Numbered from the stretch's first letter, positions 52,796 to 63,262 are shown. The stretch is DNA of 64,000 nt from JAEXOD01 sp964652025 (GCA_964652025.1 CAZYZX010000004.1:211878-275877); one strand, 5' to 3'. The notes: generated by a model not told the origin, from the sequence alone. A program made the numbers and translations.

Positions 52796-53716
52796 TTAAT
52801 CGTAATTGCCCAGTGGGTCTACGTGCACTATAACAGAGGTATCTTCTCCAAATGTTTCTTTAATCTTTTTTTCCACACTATCTGCAATATGGTGCGCTTC
52901 TACAACTGTAAGATGTTGCTCAACTTCTATATGCATATCTATTGCCCAATAGCCGCCAATTTTTCGTGTTCTTAATCGATGTGGATTGTGCGCCCCTTCT
53001 ACAGAAATAACTTGTTCTATAATTAATTTTTGCTCTTCTTGCGTTAAAGAAACTTCTAACAACTCTTGTATATTAAACATCGTAATTTCGTAAGCAACCT
53101 TTAAAATAAATATGCTAACTATTACAGCTGCAATTGAATCTAATACCGCAAATTTATTACCCAATAAAATTGCTCCACCAATCCCTAAAAACGTACCAAT
53201 AGATGAAAATGCATCGCTTCTGTGGTGCCATGCATTAGCTATTATTGCACTGCTTTTTATTTGCTTACCAATATTTACCTGATATCTATAAAGCCACTCT
53301 TTTACAATAATAGATAATATTGCAGCATATAATGCCATTATTCCAGGGCTTTCTAATTTACCACCATTTATAACAAATAAAATACTTTTTGCCCCACTGT
53401 AAAAAATTCCTATACCAACTAATACTAAAGCTAAACCGACTAAAAACCCTGCCAATGTTTCAAACTTACCATGTCCATAGTTATGATTATCATCAACAGG
53501 CTTTTTTACTAAATTAAAGCTAAAAATAATAATTAAATCTGTTACAAAATCGCTAATAGAGTGAACTGCATCTGCAATCATTGCTGCAGAATTACCAATT
53601 ATCCCCGCAGTTAATTTTAATGCAGATAAAACAATATTGTAAATTAACCCTATCCAGGTAATTTTTTTTGCTAAGTCTGCCCGATTTTCAGACTCTATTT
53701 TTATACCTTTATTCAT
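52796..53716 (-). CDS. Cation diffusion facilitator (CDF) family transporter
   Basis: A 306-residue inner-membrane divalent-metal/proton antiporter (Zn, Fe, Mn or Co exporter). Six membrane helices cover about 15-220, with the metal-site motifs AMIADAVHSISDFVTD in TM2 and HHRSDAFSSIGT in TM5. The C-terminal cytoplasmic domain has HRLRTRKIGGYWAIDMHIEVEQ and ends in HVDPLG. Its ATG overlaps the stop of the next gene (TAATG). It converges with uvrA, 2 nt between stops. Confidence 0.92.
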   Translation of the reverse strand: MNKGIKIESENRADLAKKITWIGLIYNIVLSALKLTAGIIGNSAAMIADAVHSISDFVTDLIIIFSFNLVKKPVDDNHNYGHGKFETLAGFLVGLALVLVGIGIFYSGAKSILFVINGGKLESPGIMALYAAILSIIVKEWLYRYQVNIGKQIKSSAIIANAWHHRSDAFSSIGTFLGIGGAILLGNKFAVLDSIAAVIVSIFILKVAYEITMFNIQELLEVSLTQEEQKLIIEQVISVEGAHNPHRLRTRKIGGYWAIDMHIEVEQHLTVVEAHHIADSVEKKIKETFGEDTSVIVHVDPLGNYD

Positions 53717-55380
53717 TATTTATCTTTAATCTTTAATGTCATTATAGATAAGTTAGCTGGCAATTCATATCCTTTGCAATATTCGTCTATACTTTTAATA
53801 ATAATATTTATAAGATGCTCAGCAGGCTTTAACCAATTTTTTAATGCTACTTCTTCAAATTTAATTGGTGCATATTTTTCTCCTCTAAGCCCAATTAAAT
53901 CTACCATTGCATTACTTGTAATAATAAACATATCGTTCTTTTTTAAGTTTATCTTTTCTGCTGTGTAAACTTTCCCCTCCACTTTATTGCCAAGTGGTTC
54001 GCTAAAAGGCTCTAAGTATCTTAATTTACCACTGCGAACCATTATTGCATATTGTATTCCCGTGTTTATAAAATAAAATTCTTTATTTGTTAAGTTATAT
54101 GTTCCACAAACTAAATTTATGGTGCCGTCGCTCAAATCCTCTTTCTGCATAAATTCATCAACAGATGAAACAAACATTTCTAACGGCTTATTTAGCTTTG
54201 CATATGTTTCAAAAACAGCTTCAATTTTGTTAAATAAAAGTTGAACTTTTAACCCCTTAAACTGTGATGTTGCCATTACAAAATATAATATTTCATCATT
54301 ATTAAAATATGCGTTATAGTAATCTGTATAACTTTTTTTGGCTGGCAAATATGTACAATAAATATCCCCTTTATAAATTTTGGGCAATGTTTTTGGTATT
54401 AACTGCTTATATATATCCCTAACAACTTCTGTTTCTTTTTCCTGTTTAAGTTTTTCAACAGCATCTTTCATAAAATTAATGTTTTCTATAGAATTAATAA
54501 GAATGCCAGCTAATCCTTCTAAATACTCTATATCATATTTACTAAATTTATCTTGGTTTATTTTTCTGCTTACTACCAAAAGTCCTTTTGTTTCATTTTT
54601 TTCTAAAAGTGGTATTAATAAACCAACCCCATTTTCATAAAGAGATTTATATTTTTTCTTAACATTGTCTTCTTTAACAGTAAATTCAATATCTTTATAT
54701 TGAAAATCTTTAATATCTTCACCAATATCAAACTTAAATTTATTATCTAATAAAAACAGGTCACTTTCTGTATATAACACAACAGCATACTTTAACCCAT
54801 TAAAACGAGTACTAATTGAATAAGCAAACAATTTATTAATTAAATCAATTTCATATAAGCGGCTAAACTGTTTACTTAAATCTACAAGCAAATGTAAATG
54901 TTCTGTATTATCTACATTATTGCTTTTTGCTTTTTTAAATTCATTTTCTAAATTTTTAAGATAATAGTAAGTGCCACCAAAACCGAGCAAATTAACAACT
55001 AATTTTTTATCCTTTAAATTTATAATATCTTGTCTATCAATAAATATTTTCCCCATTAAATTATCACCAAATTTTATATCATAAGAAAAACGTAAACCTT
55101 TCTTATCTATAAAATCTTTTAATTCAGGTGTCATAAGAAGGTCATCTTTAATTTTATTAATGGGGAATTCTGTGTTAGGAAAACCTTTAGCAAATGGAAT
55201 TACCCACCCTTCTGTTGTGCGGGCAACAAGCATTCCCTTTAAAGCCCTATTTTTCTTTAAACACAACTCAAACATAAATTCAGAAATATCATCCGAGTTA
55301 CTACTGTCATTAATTAATCCGTTAAAAGTAGTAAAAACGGAAAAAGCATCAAGCTTATCAATATCAAAATCTTTTGCCAT
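53716..55380 (-). CDS. SpoIIE/RsbU-like protein phosphatase domain protein, active site apparently degenerate
   Basis: 554 residues without membrane segments. The N-terminal region (about 150-310) is GAF-like, preceding a helical linker (VEKLKQEKETEVVRDIYKQLIP) as in RsbU/SpoIIE phosphatases. The C-terminal PP2C-like domain (about 325-554) keeps the overall order but has lost key motifs. The usual GGDYYDF is YTDYYNA, the GDVSGHG loop is ATSQFKG without the Asp, and the DGxxE segment reads NAMVDL. Metal binding and phosphatase activity are therefore doubtful; a pseudophosphatase is likely. It is 3' coupled to the CDF gene. Confidence 0.7.
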   Translation of the reverse strand: MAKDFDIDKLDAFSVFTTFNGLINDSSNSDDISEFMFELCLKKNRALKGMLVARTTEGWVIPFAKGFPNTEFPINKIKDDLLMTPELKDFIDKKGLRFSYDIKFGDNLMGKIFIDRQDIINLKDKKLVVNLLGFGGTYYYLKNLENEFKKAKSNNVDNTEHLHLLVDLSKQFSRLYEIDLINKLFAYSISTRFNGLKYAVVLYTESDLFLLDNKFKFDIGEDIKDFQYKDIEFTVKEDNVKKKYKSLYENGVGLLIPLLEKNETKGLLVVSRKINQDKFSKYDIEYLEGLAGILINSIENINFMKDAVEKLKQEKETEVVRDIYKQLIPKTLPKIYKGDIYCTYLPAKKSYTDYYNAYFNNDEILYFVMATSQFKGLKVQLLFNKIEAVFETYAKLNKPLEMFVSSVDEFMQKEDLSDGTINLVCGTYNLTNKEFYFINTGIQYAIMVRSGKLRYLEPFSEPLGNKVEGKVYTAEKINLKKNDMFIITSNAMVDLIGLRGEKYAPIKFEEVALKNWLKPAEHLINIIIKSIDEYCKGYELPANLSIMTLKIKDK

Positions 55381-55500
55381 TTAATACCTAATATTAAATT
55401 AATAAAAAAATATTAGTAATTTTACTAAAATTAAGAGGAGATTTTTGCGAAATTGCAAGTTAAAAAATAAATAAATTTACAATAAAATAAAACAAAATTT

Positions 55501-56781
55501 TTAGATTAAATCAACAAAAGAACTATAATCTGGTTGAAATAGTCGTTTATAGTTTCGTAAAGCAAAACCATCTGTCATTCCCGCTATATAATCACACAAA
55601 AATCTAGCCTTATCAATATCATTATTCTGCATTTTAATAAGTTTATCGTTATACTCTGGTAATAATTTAAGGTTTTTCTTTTCAGTTATATAATTTTTTT
55701 CGAATGCATTAAATAACCTTTCTATTAAAAATGCTGCTTTGTGCTCCATCTGGTGCAATTGAGATGTATGAAAAACTAAATCTGTGGATAATTTTTTAAA
55801 CAGTTCTAGTTTCTCAAGTGTTCCTTTATCTATAACCAATTTATATTTATAACGATTAGTTAAACTATCCATAAAAGTAGAACAAACTTTAACAGAGCAA
55901 GAAGAAATAAAAGAACCGATCATGGCACTTAATTTTTTCTTATAAACATTATTTTTTATCCACTCTGCAAGGTCACTTAAAAACTCTTCTTGGCGTAAAG
56001 ATAAACTATCGGAATGATATTTTCCCCACTTTAACAAAGAAGAATAATTAATAAAGCCACCCATTATGCTATCAATTAAATCATTAATTGCATATGCAGT
56101 ATCATCTGCAAAATCCATAATTTGGCATTCAATACTTCTAAAAGTGTTAAGCTGCTTTTCATCACCAATTAGCGTTTTATATTCCGCAGTATTAAAAACA
56201 AACTCTAAATACGATGCTTGGAAATCGTATATAAAATGGTTTTCTTTTGCTAAAGAATCGCTAAATATAGTTTTATATTTTAGTGTACTATCTAAAAAAG
56301 CACGCGTGGGGTTCATTCCCCTTTGTACATTTTCTTCTCTAAAAAAGGTTTCTGTAATAAGTCTAAGTGTTTGAGCATTCCCCTCGAAACCACCATATGG
56401 CTTCATCAATTTATGTAATATTCTTTCTCCACCATGCCCAAATGGAGGATGTCCTAAATCGTGCGCTAAACAAGCTGCTTCTATTAAATCCTCATCTAAA
56501 TAATATTCTTCATTAAAAATATCTTTTTGATTTGTATTTAAATAGTAACAAATAGCTCTGCCTATTTGTGCAACTTCTATTGAATGGGTTAAACGAGTGC
56601 GATAAAAGTCATACTCACCTGGTAAAAATACCTGTGTTTTACCTTGTAACCTTCTAAACTCGCTAGAGTGAATTATTCTATCCCTATCAATCTGAAATGC
56701 TGTTCTGTATTCATTTTCCCTCGGGCTTTCCTTAAGCCGTTGCATATCAAAGCTATTATAAAAAGTATTTTTACCTAACAT
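55501..56781 (-). CDS. dgt: Deoxyguanosinetriphosphate triphosphohydrolase (dGTPase)
   Basis: An HD-domain hydrolase that converts dNTPs (typically dGTP) to deoxynucleoside and triphosphate. Motifs: YRTAFQIDRDRIIHSSEFRRLQGKTQVF near the N-terminus, RTRLTHSIEVAQIGRAI (metal His) and ACLAHDLGHPPFGHGG (HD pair). The longest frame begins at TTG 56814, but that overlaps the next gene's region and lacks support; I take the ATG at 56781 (MLGKNTFYNS), which is close to the conserved YRTAFQIDRDR motif. Length (426 aa) is normal for the family. Confidence 0.93.
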   Translation of the reverse strand: MLGKNTFYNSFDMQRLKESPRENEYRTAFQIDRDRIIHSSEFRRLQGKTQVFLPGEYDFYRTRLTHSIEVAQIGRAICYYLNTNQKDIFNEEYYLDEDLIEAACLAHDLGHPPFGHGGERILHKLMKPYGGFEGNAQTLRLITETFFREENVQRGMNPTRAFLDSTLKYKTIFSDSLAKENHFIYDFQASYLEFVFNTAEYKTLIGDEKQLNTFRSIECQIMDFADDTAYAINDLIDSIMGGFINYSSLLKWGKYHSDSLSLRQEEFLSDLAEWIKNNVYKKKLSAMIGSFISSCSVKVCSTFMDSLTNRYKYKLVIDKGTLEKLELFKKLSTDLVFHTSQLHQMEHKAAFLIERLFNAFEKNYITEKKNLKLLPEYNDKLIKMQNNDIDKARFLCDYIAGMTDGFALRNYKRLFQPDYSSFVDLI

Positions 56782-56815
56782 ATTTTTTGCTTTTTTTATT
56801 GTAATAATATACAAA

Positions 56816-58942
56816 TTAAATTATAAATAACCACGAAAACTTTGCAAGAATTACAAAATCTTTACTTTGTATTTTATTTTCTGTATGTAATATTTGATTT
56901 ATAACTAAATAAAAATCACTCCCTATTTGTGGCTTCCAATTTAGCCTGTAATTTATATTAATTAATTTATCCCCATTGTTCCACTGACAAAAAATAGAAG
57001 ACAATAATTTAGTAGAAAAATTAATTTTTAATCTTCCACCAGTTTCGTATGTATTAATTTTATTTTTATCAATTAGTAATTTATTATAATTAAAATCGCC
57101 TTCAAAAATAAAATGCTTGCTTATAACTGTTGTAACTATTGCATTAAAATTATCCATTTTACTATTATAATAATTTCCCTTACTATAATTTATTTCTCCA
57201 TAAATTGGATATGATGTTGAGCTAATAAATCTAAAATTAACATTGTTAAACCAATATTTGCCCGCTTTAATTTTTGTTGTATCAAAAATAGCAAAATCTT
57301 CTTGCACATAGTCATAATTATGCTCAAGATTTAGATAAAAACTTTCTCCACTTAATAAAGAAAAGCCAATAGGTCTTATTGAAAGCTCTGCTTGTTGAAC
57401 AATATTATTTTTATCGAGAACTATTTCTGTGGAAAGTGGATTGAACAATAACCTTTTAATACCATATTTATTAATGCGCGGTCTTATCTGTAAATCATAT
57501 TCATATTGCTGGATACCGTTTTGAGAAATAAACCCCATTGCAGGTTTAAAGTTTTTTTGTAAAAACGAATACGAAAAATATTGGTCTATTAAATCATTTG
57601 GAAAATCTATAGAGAAAAAACCCGCATAAGAATTTTGTGGTTGGTTTTTTTCAATAGTTTTTGCAACCCTACTAACAAATACAATATTATTATCTCCCAA
57701 AAAATTACTAGTTTGTAACGAAATATCTGCACCAACCGAACTTTGGAATCCTTCTTTAGTATATTTATTAGTAAACATAAAACCCACGTAAGATTGATTT
57801 AATAGGTCATATTTTACCCTTGTAGCAGTGTAATTTGCGGGCATTACCCCATCTTTTCCTTCCGTTTGCAAATTTAATAATCCAAGTTCAAATCTACCAG
57901 ATCTTCCAACTAATTTTGCCCCACCTAAAATTGGAATTTCTTTCCCGTTGCTTATTCCCATTCTTCTACTATAATATATAGTATTACTATTACCTAAATT
58001 AAACTTAAAAGTATTAACTCCCTCTAAAAAGAAATCCCTTTTTTCTGAAAAGTATAATGGAAATCTTGTTAAATTAATTTTTGCTCTATCAGCTTCTATT
58101 TGTGCAAAATCTGTATTAACTGTAACATCTAAAGATAATGTTTCTGTGAAACCATATTTAACATCTAATCCTAAATCTTTAACATAATCTTTTTTATTAT
58201 TGATATTTTGAGCGCCAGCAGTTAAGTAAGGTAAAATATAAATTGGATTGCCCCGCTTAATACCGCTTAATCCAACTAAATCTCCTGCTTCTGCAATTTT
58301 AAAAAAACCTTTATTTTCGCCAACTGAGGTCCACAAATAAGATTCATCATACCGTTTAACACCTCGCTCAAAATTTATTCCCCACACCTGCTCTTCTTTT
58401 TCTAAAAACCTAAATGTAGAAAATGGATAACGAACTTCTATAAACCAACCTTTATTATTTATATCAGTTTTAACCTCCCAAACTCCATCCCAATCTTCAT
58501 TAAAGCCACTCATGTCTAATCCAGTTAGTAAAGCATCATTTTGCGCTCCTAATGGATTAATTGCGAACCAATAAGCATTCCGATTATCGTTATATGTATC
58601 TAATAAAATCCTAAAATAATCATCCTTACTTAAATAACCATCCCATTTCATTTCTCTATAAATTATTGCTGCTGGGTCATCATCGTAACAGGAAATACCA
58701 AAATATAAATTTTCATCATCATATAAAATTCTAACTTCTGTTTTAAACCTTGGTTCGGCACCAATTTTTGGCTCCTGCTGTAAAAAATCATCAATAACCT
58801 TTGCACTTTGCCAAGCTGGGTCATTTAGTTTCCCATCAATTATTATCTTTTCTTTAGTTCTTATTGCCGTGCAAATTTTATTTTGTCCAATTAAATTGCT
58901 TAATTGCAATAAGATAACTAAAAAAATTAATTTCACTTTCAA
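56816..58942 (-). CDS. DUF5916-family outer-membrane protein with CBM9-like N-terminal domain
   Basis: A 708-residue exported protein. After a signal peptide (about 1-20), residues 27-195 form a CBM9-like beta-sandwich (IDGKLNDPAWQSAKVIDDF, FKTEVRILYDDENLYFGISC, GWFIEVRYPFSTFRF). The rest is a large beta barrel of the DUF5916 family. The function is unknown; these proteins are common in Bacteroidota and relatives. Start is TTG or GTG a few codons in. It opens a divergent 118-nt promoter region with the SGNH gene. Confidence 0.88.
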   Translation of the reverse strand: MKVKLIFLVILLQLSNLIGQNKICTAIRTKEKIIIDGKLNDPAWQSAKVIDDFLQQEPKIGAEPRFKTEVRILYDDENLYFGISCYDDDPAAIIYREMKWDGYLSKDDYFRILLDTYNDNRNAYWFAINPLGAQNDALLTGLDMSGFNEDWDGVWEVKTDINNKGWFIEVRYPFSTFRFLEKEEQVWGINFERGVKRYDESYLWTSVGENKGFFKIAEAGDLVGLSGIKRGNPIYILPYLTAGAQNINNKKDYVKDLGLDVKYGFTETLSLDVTVNTDFAQIEADRAKINLTRFPLYFSEKRDFFLEGVNTFKFNLGNSNTIYYSRRMGISNGKEIPILGGAKLVGRSGRFELGLLNLQTEGKDGVMPANYTATRVKYDLLNQSYVGFMFTNKYTKEGFQSSVGADISLQTSNFLGDNNIVFVSRVAKTIEKNQPQNSYAGFFSIDFPNDLIDQYFSYSFLQKNFKPAMGFISQNGIQQYEYDLQIRPRINKYGIKRLLFNPLSTEIVLDKNNIVQQAELSIRPIGFSLLSGESFYLNLEHNYDYVQEDFAIFDTTKIKAGKYWFNNVNFRFISSTSYPIYGEINYSKGNYYNSKMDNFNAIVTTVISKHFIFEGDFNYNKLLIDKNKINTYETGGRLKINFSTKLLSSIFCQWNNGDKLININYRLNWKPQIGSDFYLVINQILHTENKIQSKDFVILAKFSWLFII

Positions 58943-59060
58943 ATTTTTTTTGACCGTGTATTTTTAATTTAATTGCATAAATTTAGCTTAATTTTTAATA
59001 AATAAAAACTAAAATTTTACTAAATTTAAAGTTGTAATTTTAAAATTTTGGTTTTGTATA

Positions 59061-60389
59061 ATGTTTATAAATAATCCTATATTTAAGGTTTTTACTTTAA
59101 TTTTAGTTACATTTTTATTTTTATTGCTATTAAGTTTTTTACCAAAAAATTTTAAAATATTTGGTTTAGAGTTAAAACCAGTTGACCTTTTTTCTGATTT
59201 AAAAGAACCCGAAATCTTTAATTATCAATACACAAGTGAAACTGAAGAAAGCAATAAACCTAAACAAGAAATTAACCTTAGCGATTTGCTTAATGTAAAT
59301 ACTGAACCTGTTGAAAATGATGCCGCATTAGAAAATTTTTATAATAAATTAAGAAATTTTACTGAAGGTACTAATATTAGGATTGCTTATTTTGGCGATT
59401 CTATGATTGAAGGCGACCTTTTTACAGATAATATGCGTAATTATTTACAAAAAAAGTTTAGCGGTACTGGCGTTGGTTTTGTTCCTATTACAGATAATAA
59501 CACCAATAGCTGGGGTAATATTACTATTAAGCACTCTGGTAATTATTTAGTTTATAACTTAATAAATAAAAAACCAGCTGATTATAACTTTGGTATAAAT
59601 GGTTATGTTTATTTAACCGATACTTCTTATACTTTCGACTCCACTAAAACTAATAAAGAATTTTGGACAGAGTACTCCGGCAAAAATTTTGTTAATGCTA
59701 AAGTTTATTACACTTCTTATTCAGATTCATCCTATTTAACCTATACAGTAAATGACATAACAAAAAAAGTTTTTTTAGGTAAAAATTTAGCAATTGCCCA
59801 AACCGAAATAACCAATATAAACTCTAACAAAATTAAATTTAATTTTTATGGCAAATTAGCACTTTATGGCGTTAGCTTCGAAAATTCTAACGGTATTTAT
59901 GTAGATAACTACGCTGTTAGAGGTCATAACGGATTAAATTTAAACAAAATTCCTAAAAACGTTTTACAAGCTTTTAATTCTTATTTAAATTACGATTTAA
60001 TCATTTTGCAATTTGGTGCCAATGTTTTAGATGAATCTATACAAGGTTATGGTTGGTATCAAAAAGGCCTTGTTAACACTATTAAACATTTAAAATCTGC
60101 ATTTCCTAGTTCATCTATTTTAGTAGTTAGTGCCGCAGATAGAAGCAAAAAAGATATTAATGGGTTTTCAACAATTCAAAATGTTATATCTTTGGTAGAA
60201 GCACAAGAAAAGGCTAGTAAAGAAACTAATGTTGCTTTTTGGAACATGTTTAAAGCTATGGGAGGACTTAATAGTATGCCTGCTTGGGTTAGTGGTAATC
60301 TTGCTGCTTCAGATTATACTCATTTTAACCATGCTGGGGCTAATGCTTTAAGCAAAAAATTAACTCTTTCTCTCCTAAAAAATTTATAA
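59061..60389 (+). CDS. Membrane-anchored SGNH hydrolase
   Basis: A 442-residue protein with one N-terminal membrane helix (about 8-27), then a linker and an SGNH/GDSL esterase domain. The nucleophile Ser114 lies in AYFGDSMIEGD; ILQFGANV is the block III Asn region; DYTHFNHAGA near 417-426 carries the block V Asp-x-x-His. Between these a beta-rich insertion (about 150-300) may be a carbohydrate-binding module. It probably removes or transfers acyl groups on a periplasmic glycan. A second SGNH gene follows after 5 nt. No MBOAT partner is seen. Confidence 0.85.
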   Translation: MFINNPIFKVFTLILVTFLFLLLLSFLPKNFKIFGLELKPVDLFSDLKEPEIFNYQYTSETEESNKPKQEINLSDLLNVNTEPVENDAALENFYNKLRNFTEGTNIRIAYFGDSMIEGDLFTDNMRNYLQKKFSGTGVGFVPITDNNTNSWGNITIKHSGNYLVYNLINKKPADYNFGINGYVYLTDTSYTFDSTKTNKEFWTEYSGKNFVNAKVYYTSYSDSSYLTYTVNDITKKVFLGKNLAIAQTEITNINSNKIKFNFYGKLALYGVSFENSNGIYVDNYAVRGHNGLNLNKIPKNVLQAFNSYLNYDLIILQFGANVLDESIQGYGWYQKGLVNTIKHLKSAFPSSSILVVSAADRSKKDINGFSTIQNVISLVEAQEKASKETNVAFWNMFKAMGGLNSMPAWVSGNLAASDYTHFNHAGANALSKKLTLSLLKNL

Positions 60390-60394
60390 GGTTA

Positions 60395-61378
60395 ATGAAA
60401 TATTTATTAATTTTATTTTTATTTTTAATTAATTCTTATTCTTTTTGCCAACAAGAAATTGTTGATACTACAAATTACTCGTTTATAAATTATAATAACA
60501 ATATTATTATTAATGGTAATAAATACCTTAATAACTTTTTTAAAAAACTAAATTTATTAGAGAATAATAAACTAAACCAGATAACAATTTTTCATTTTGG
60601 GGATTCTCACGTCGCTGGTCTTTCTTTTCCAAATAGACTTGAATACCATTTTCAGCTTAATTTTGGTAATTTAGGGCGTAATGTTTTTACAGAAATTCCT
60701 AAAATACATAAACATACCCGTTATAATAGAAAAACAAAATACAAAAGAAGAGGCAATAGTGCAGAATTTGATTTTAATTTTTATGCTCATGATACTCTTT
60801 ACGTTGCAGATTCCTTAGAAATTGATACCGATACAACATGGCTTAAACTTTTACCCGTTGCTAAATCTGGTATTTATTTTAATATTTATGGTAATGTTGG
60901 AAAGTCTTTCCCCTTTTTTACTTCTTCTAATTACTTTAATAATAAACTTTCCTCTATAAAAACAGATTTAGCAATTATTACTTTAGGAACTAACGATGCT
61001 TACGCACCACAGTTCGATTCTCTTTCATTTTACTATAATGCAAAATCTTTAATACAACTTATTAAAAATAACAGTTCAGATGTTGCAATTATACTAACTA
61101 TCCCAGCCGAGTCTTATTTAAGGCGCAAATACCCCAACCCAAACATTGTGACCGTTAGAAATACACTAATAAAACTTTCTGATGATGAAAACATATGCGC
61201 ATGGGATTTTTATAATATTATGGCTTCTGAAGATAAAATGAACACTTGGATGCTTAATGGTCTTGCTGCTGGTGATAGAATCCACTTTACAAAAGAAGGA
61301 TATACATTAATGGCAGATTTACTTTATGTGGCTATTATGAAAGATTACGAAGCTTATCTCTATAAAAATAATAAATAA
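60395..61378 (+). CDS. Secreted SGNH hydrolase
   Basis: A 327-residue protein with a signal peptide (1-19, ending SFC-Q). The catalytic Ser71 is in HFGDSHVAG, block III reads ITLGTNDAY, and DRIHFTKEGY near the C-terminus supplies the Asp-x-x-His. It is shorter than the preceding SGNH protein and lacks its anchor and insertion. Coupled expression suggests the two act on the same extracytoplasmic polymer; acetyl esterase activity is likely but the substrate is unknown. Confidence 0.85.
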   Translation: MKYLLILFLFLINSYSFCQQEIVDTTNYSFINYNNNIIINGNKYLNNFFKKLNLLENNKLNQITIFHFGDSHVAGLSFPNRLEYHFQLNFGNLGRNVFTEIPKIHKHTRYNRKTKYKRRGNSAEFDFNFYAHDTLYVADSLEIDTDTTWLKLLPVAKSGIYFNIYGNVGKSFPFFTSSNYFNNKLSSIKTDLAIITLGTNDAYAPQFDSLSFYYNAKSLIQLIKNNSSDVAIILTIPAESYLRRKYPNPNIVTVRNTLIKLSDDENICAWDFYNIMASEDKMNTWMLNGLAAGDRIHFTKEGYTLMADLLYVAIMKDYEAYLYKNNK

Positions 61379-61391
61379 TTATTTTAATTTT

Positions 61392-62426
61392 TTATCTTAA
61401 AGCTTTATATTTTTTACCCCAAAATTTATAACGCGTTAATGATGTATAACTAATTATTTTTTCAAATATTTTTATTTTTAGTAAAAAATGCATAACACGA
61501 TATGCTATAAAAGTAAATATTAAAAATAGCACTGGACGAACAACTGGGAATAAATAATGTAATATATTTAACTTAATTGATAAAAATAATATTAAAATTG
61601 GAGGAATTATAAAACTAAAAATAATATTAATAAAAACTGTATAACCGTGATTTACATTTATTGCTTGATGTGGGCAGTAACCAATGCACTTCATACAACT
61701 TTCGCATTTATATGTCCAATAAGGTCTACCATCCACTAATTTTATAGCCTTAACTGGACAGTTGCTTAAGCACAACATGCATTTATTACAATTAGCAGAC
61801 GCAAAAAATGTTTTACTTAAAATAAACCTTCCAATTAAATAATATGGCAATGCAATTGGTGCAACAAGTAAATCTGTTATAAATTCTCTTAAATATATAA
61901 AATAATTTTTATTATTTATTATAGTAGTAAAAAATTTGTTTACTCTTTTTTTATTTTCTTCATGCAAATATTTAATAGTTCTATCATTTAGTCCTGGGTG
62001 TAAACTAATCCAATTTGAAGGTAAATTAATTGGTTTAAATCCTTTTATTATATAACCCTTAAAAATTAGTATTAGCGAAGCTAAATAAAAAGCAATACCG
62101 GATATACCTGGCGTAATAAATTTTTTAATTAGCATCCCAGCCCTAGTATTCATTAAATAAATATTATTATTACCTTTTGGAAAACGTAGTAAAAAATTAA
62201 TCATTATTGGGGGATAATTAAACCCATGAATGGGAGAAGTAATTATTAAAATATCTTCTTGTTTTATTGCTGGGAAATTTATATTAGTAATTTTAGAAAT
62301 ATCATATACTTCGCAAAGTATATTATTTCCTACTGCACTATCATAAATCCAATTTGCAACATTTTTGGAATTACCAGTACCAGAAAAATAAAATATTATT
62401 ATTTTTTTCATGTTTGTAAAATACAT
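61392..62426 (-). CDS. EFR1-type ferredoxin with flavodoxin-like domain
   Basis: 344 residues. The N-terminal flavodoxin-like domain begins with KIIIFYFSGTGNSKNVAN (FMN phosphate loop) and has ILIITSPIHGFNYPP. Two [4Fe-4S] ferredoxin motifs follow near residues 213-250: CNKCMLCLSNCP and CESCMKCIGYCP. The C-terminus has two or three hydrophobic helices, so the protein is membrane-associated. The 'EFR1' family is widespread in anaerobes; electron partners are unknown. The start may instead be the ATG 15 nt downstream (MKKIIIFYF). It is convergent with the SGNH gene. Confidence 0.9.
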   Translation of the reverse strand: MYFTNMKKIIIFYFSGTGNSKNVANWIYDSAVGNNILCEVYDISKITNINFPAIKQEDILIITSPIHGFNYPPIMINFLLRFPKGNNNIYLMNTRAGMLIKKFITPGISGIAFYLASLILIFKGYIIKGFKPINLPSNWISLHPGLNDRTIKYLHEENKKRVNKFFTTIINNKNYFIYLREFITDLLVAPIALPYYLIGRFILSKTFFASANCNKCMLCLSNCPVKAIKLVDGRPYWTYKCESCMKCIGYCPHQAINVNHGYTVFINIIFSFIIPPILILFLSIKLNILHYLFPVVRPVLFLIFTFIAYRVMHFLLKIKIFEKIISYTSLTRYKFWGKKYKALR

Positions 62427-62457
62427 AATTATAAATTAATTCCATATTAAATTATAA

Positions 62458-63262
62458 TTAATTTAGAAATGCTGTTGCTTTTCCTTGTTCTATAACTAGT
62501 TCAATTGCAGCTTTATATTGGTTTTCTATATCCTTTAATTTTTTTCTTTTTCAGATTTACCAACTTTATCTAATCTATCTTCAATTCTATCTTCAATACT
62601 TTGTAATTGTGAATCAACACCGTCAGAAATTTCTTTTTCAAGTAATTTTTTGCGTACTTGCAAAGAATAATAACTTATTTATTTATATTAACTTGTAATT
62701 CTTTATTTTTCTATTTTTTCTTTAATTTTTTCTAACACAATAGTAGCATTTTTCTTCCCTTAAAAATCTTGGTTTTTAAATTGTTGAAATTCAGATTGCA
62801 GCTTTTGAGCATTCCCGCCGGAAATATTGCCAAGTATTTTAATATATTTGCATTTATCTTTAGCGGTTATACCAAAACTGTGCATTGTTTAAGCTGCTAC
62901 GGTTAAATGTGGTAAGGGGAACGGTGTCTTAGCTCCGTACTCTTTAAAATCTTCTAAAAACGATTGGGCTTTTTCGGTATTACAAATTAGGACGTTTAAA
63001 GTTGTTTCTATTTTTTCTATATCTATTGCAGCAAATATAGGTTTTTGAAAAAGACTTTGAAAAACGAAAAAACTTCTTTTAAGCCTTGTATAGAGTTACG
63101 AGCAGTTTCGAGCGAATTGGCAACACCTGTAGAAAAGTCTCTGCCGTAAATCTTAGCTTTTGAAAAACCATCCGTCAATTCATTTATTTCTTTTTGTGTA
63201 AGGTCAAGCGTTGCGATAGCCTCTTTACCGTCAATAACTAATTTTAACTTGATTTCCGCCAT
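62458..63262 (-). pseudogene. Degenerate phage tail tape-measure gene
   Basis: An intact N-terminus (MAEIKLKLVIDGKEAIATLDL..., 79 codons) stops at 63023-63025. Past a frameshift near 63040, the sequence continues as recognisable tape-measure protein: EYGAKTPFPLPHLTVAA, a stop at 62889-62891, then TMHSFGITAKDK and ILGNISGGNAQKLQSEFQQF, a stop at 62760-62762, and further broken frames ending AIELVIEQGKATAFLN. The segment AAKTPFxLPxLxxAAxTxxxFGI is a hallmark of phage tape-measure proteins. At least two stops and two frameshifts make it non-functional. It marks the remains of a prophage. Confidence 0.75.
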
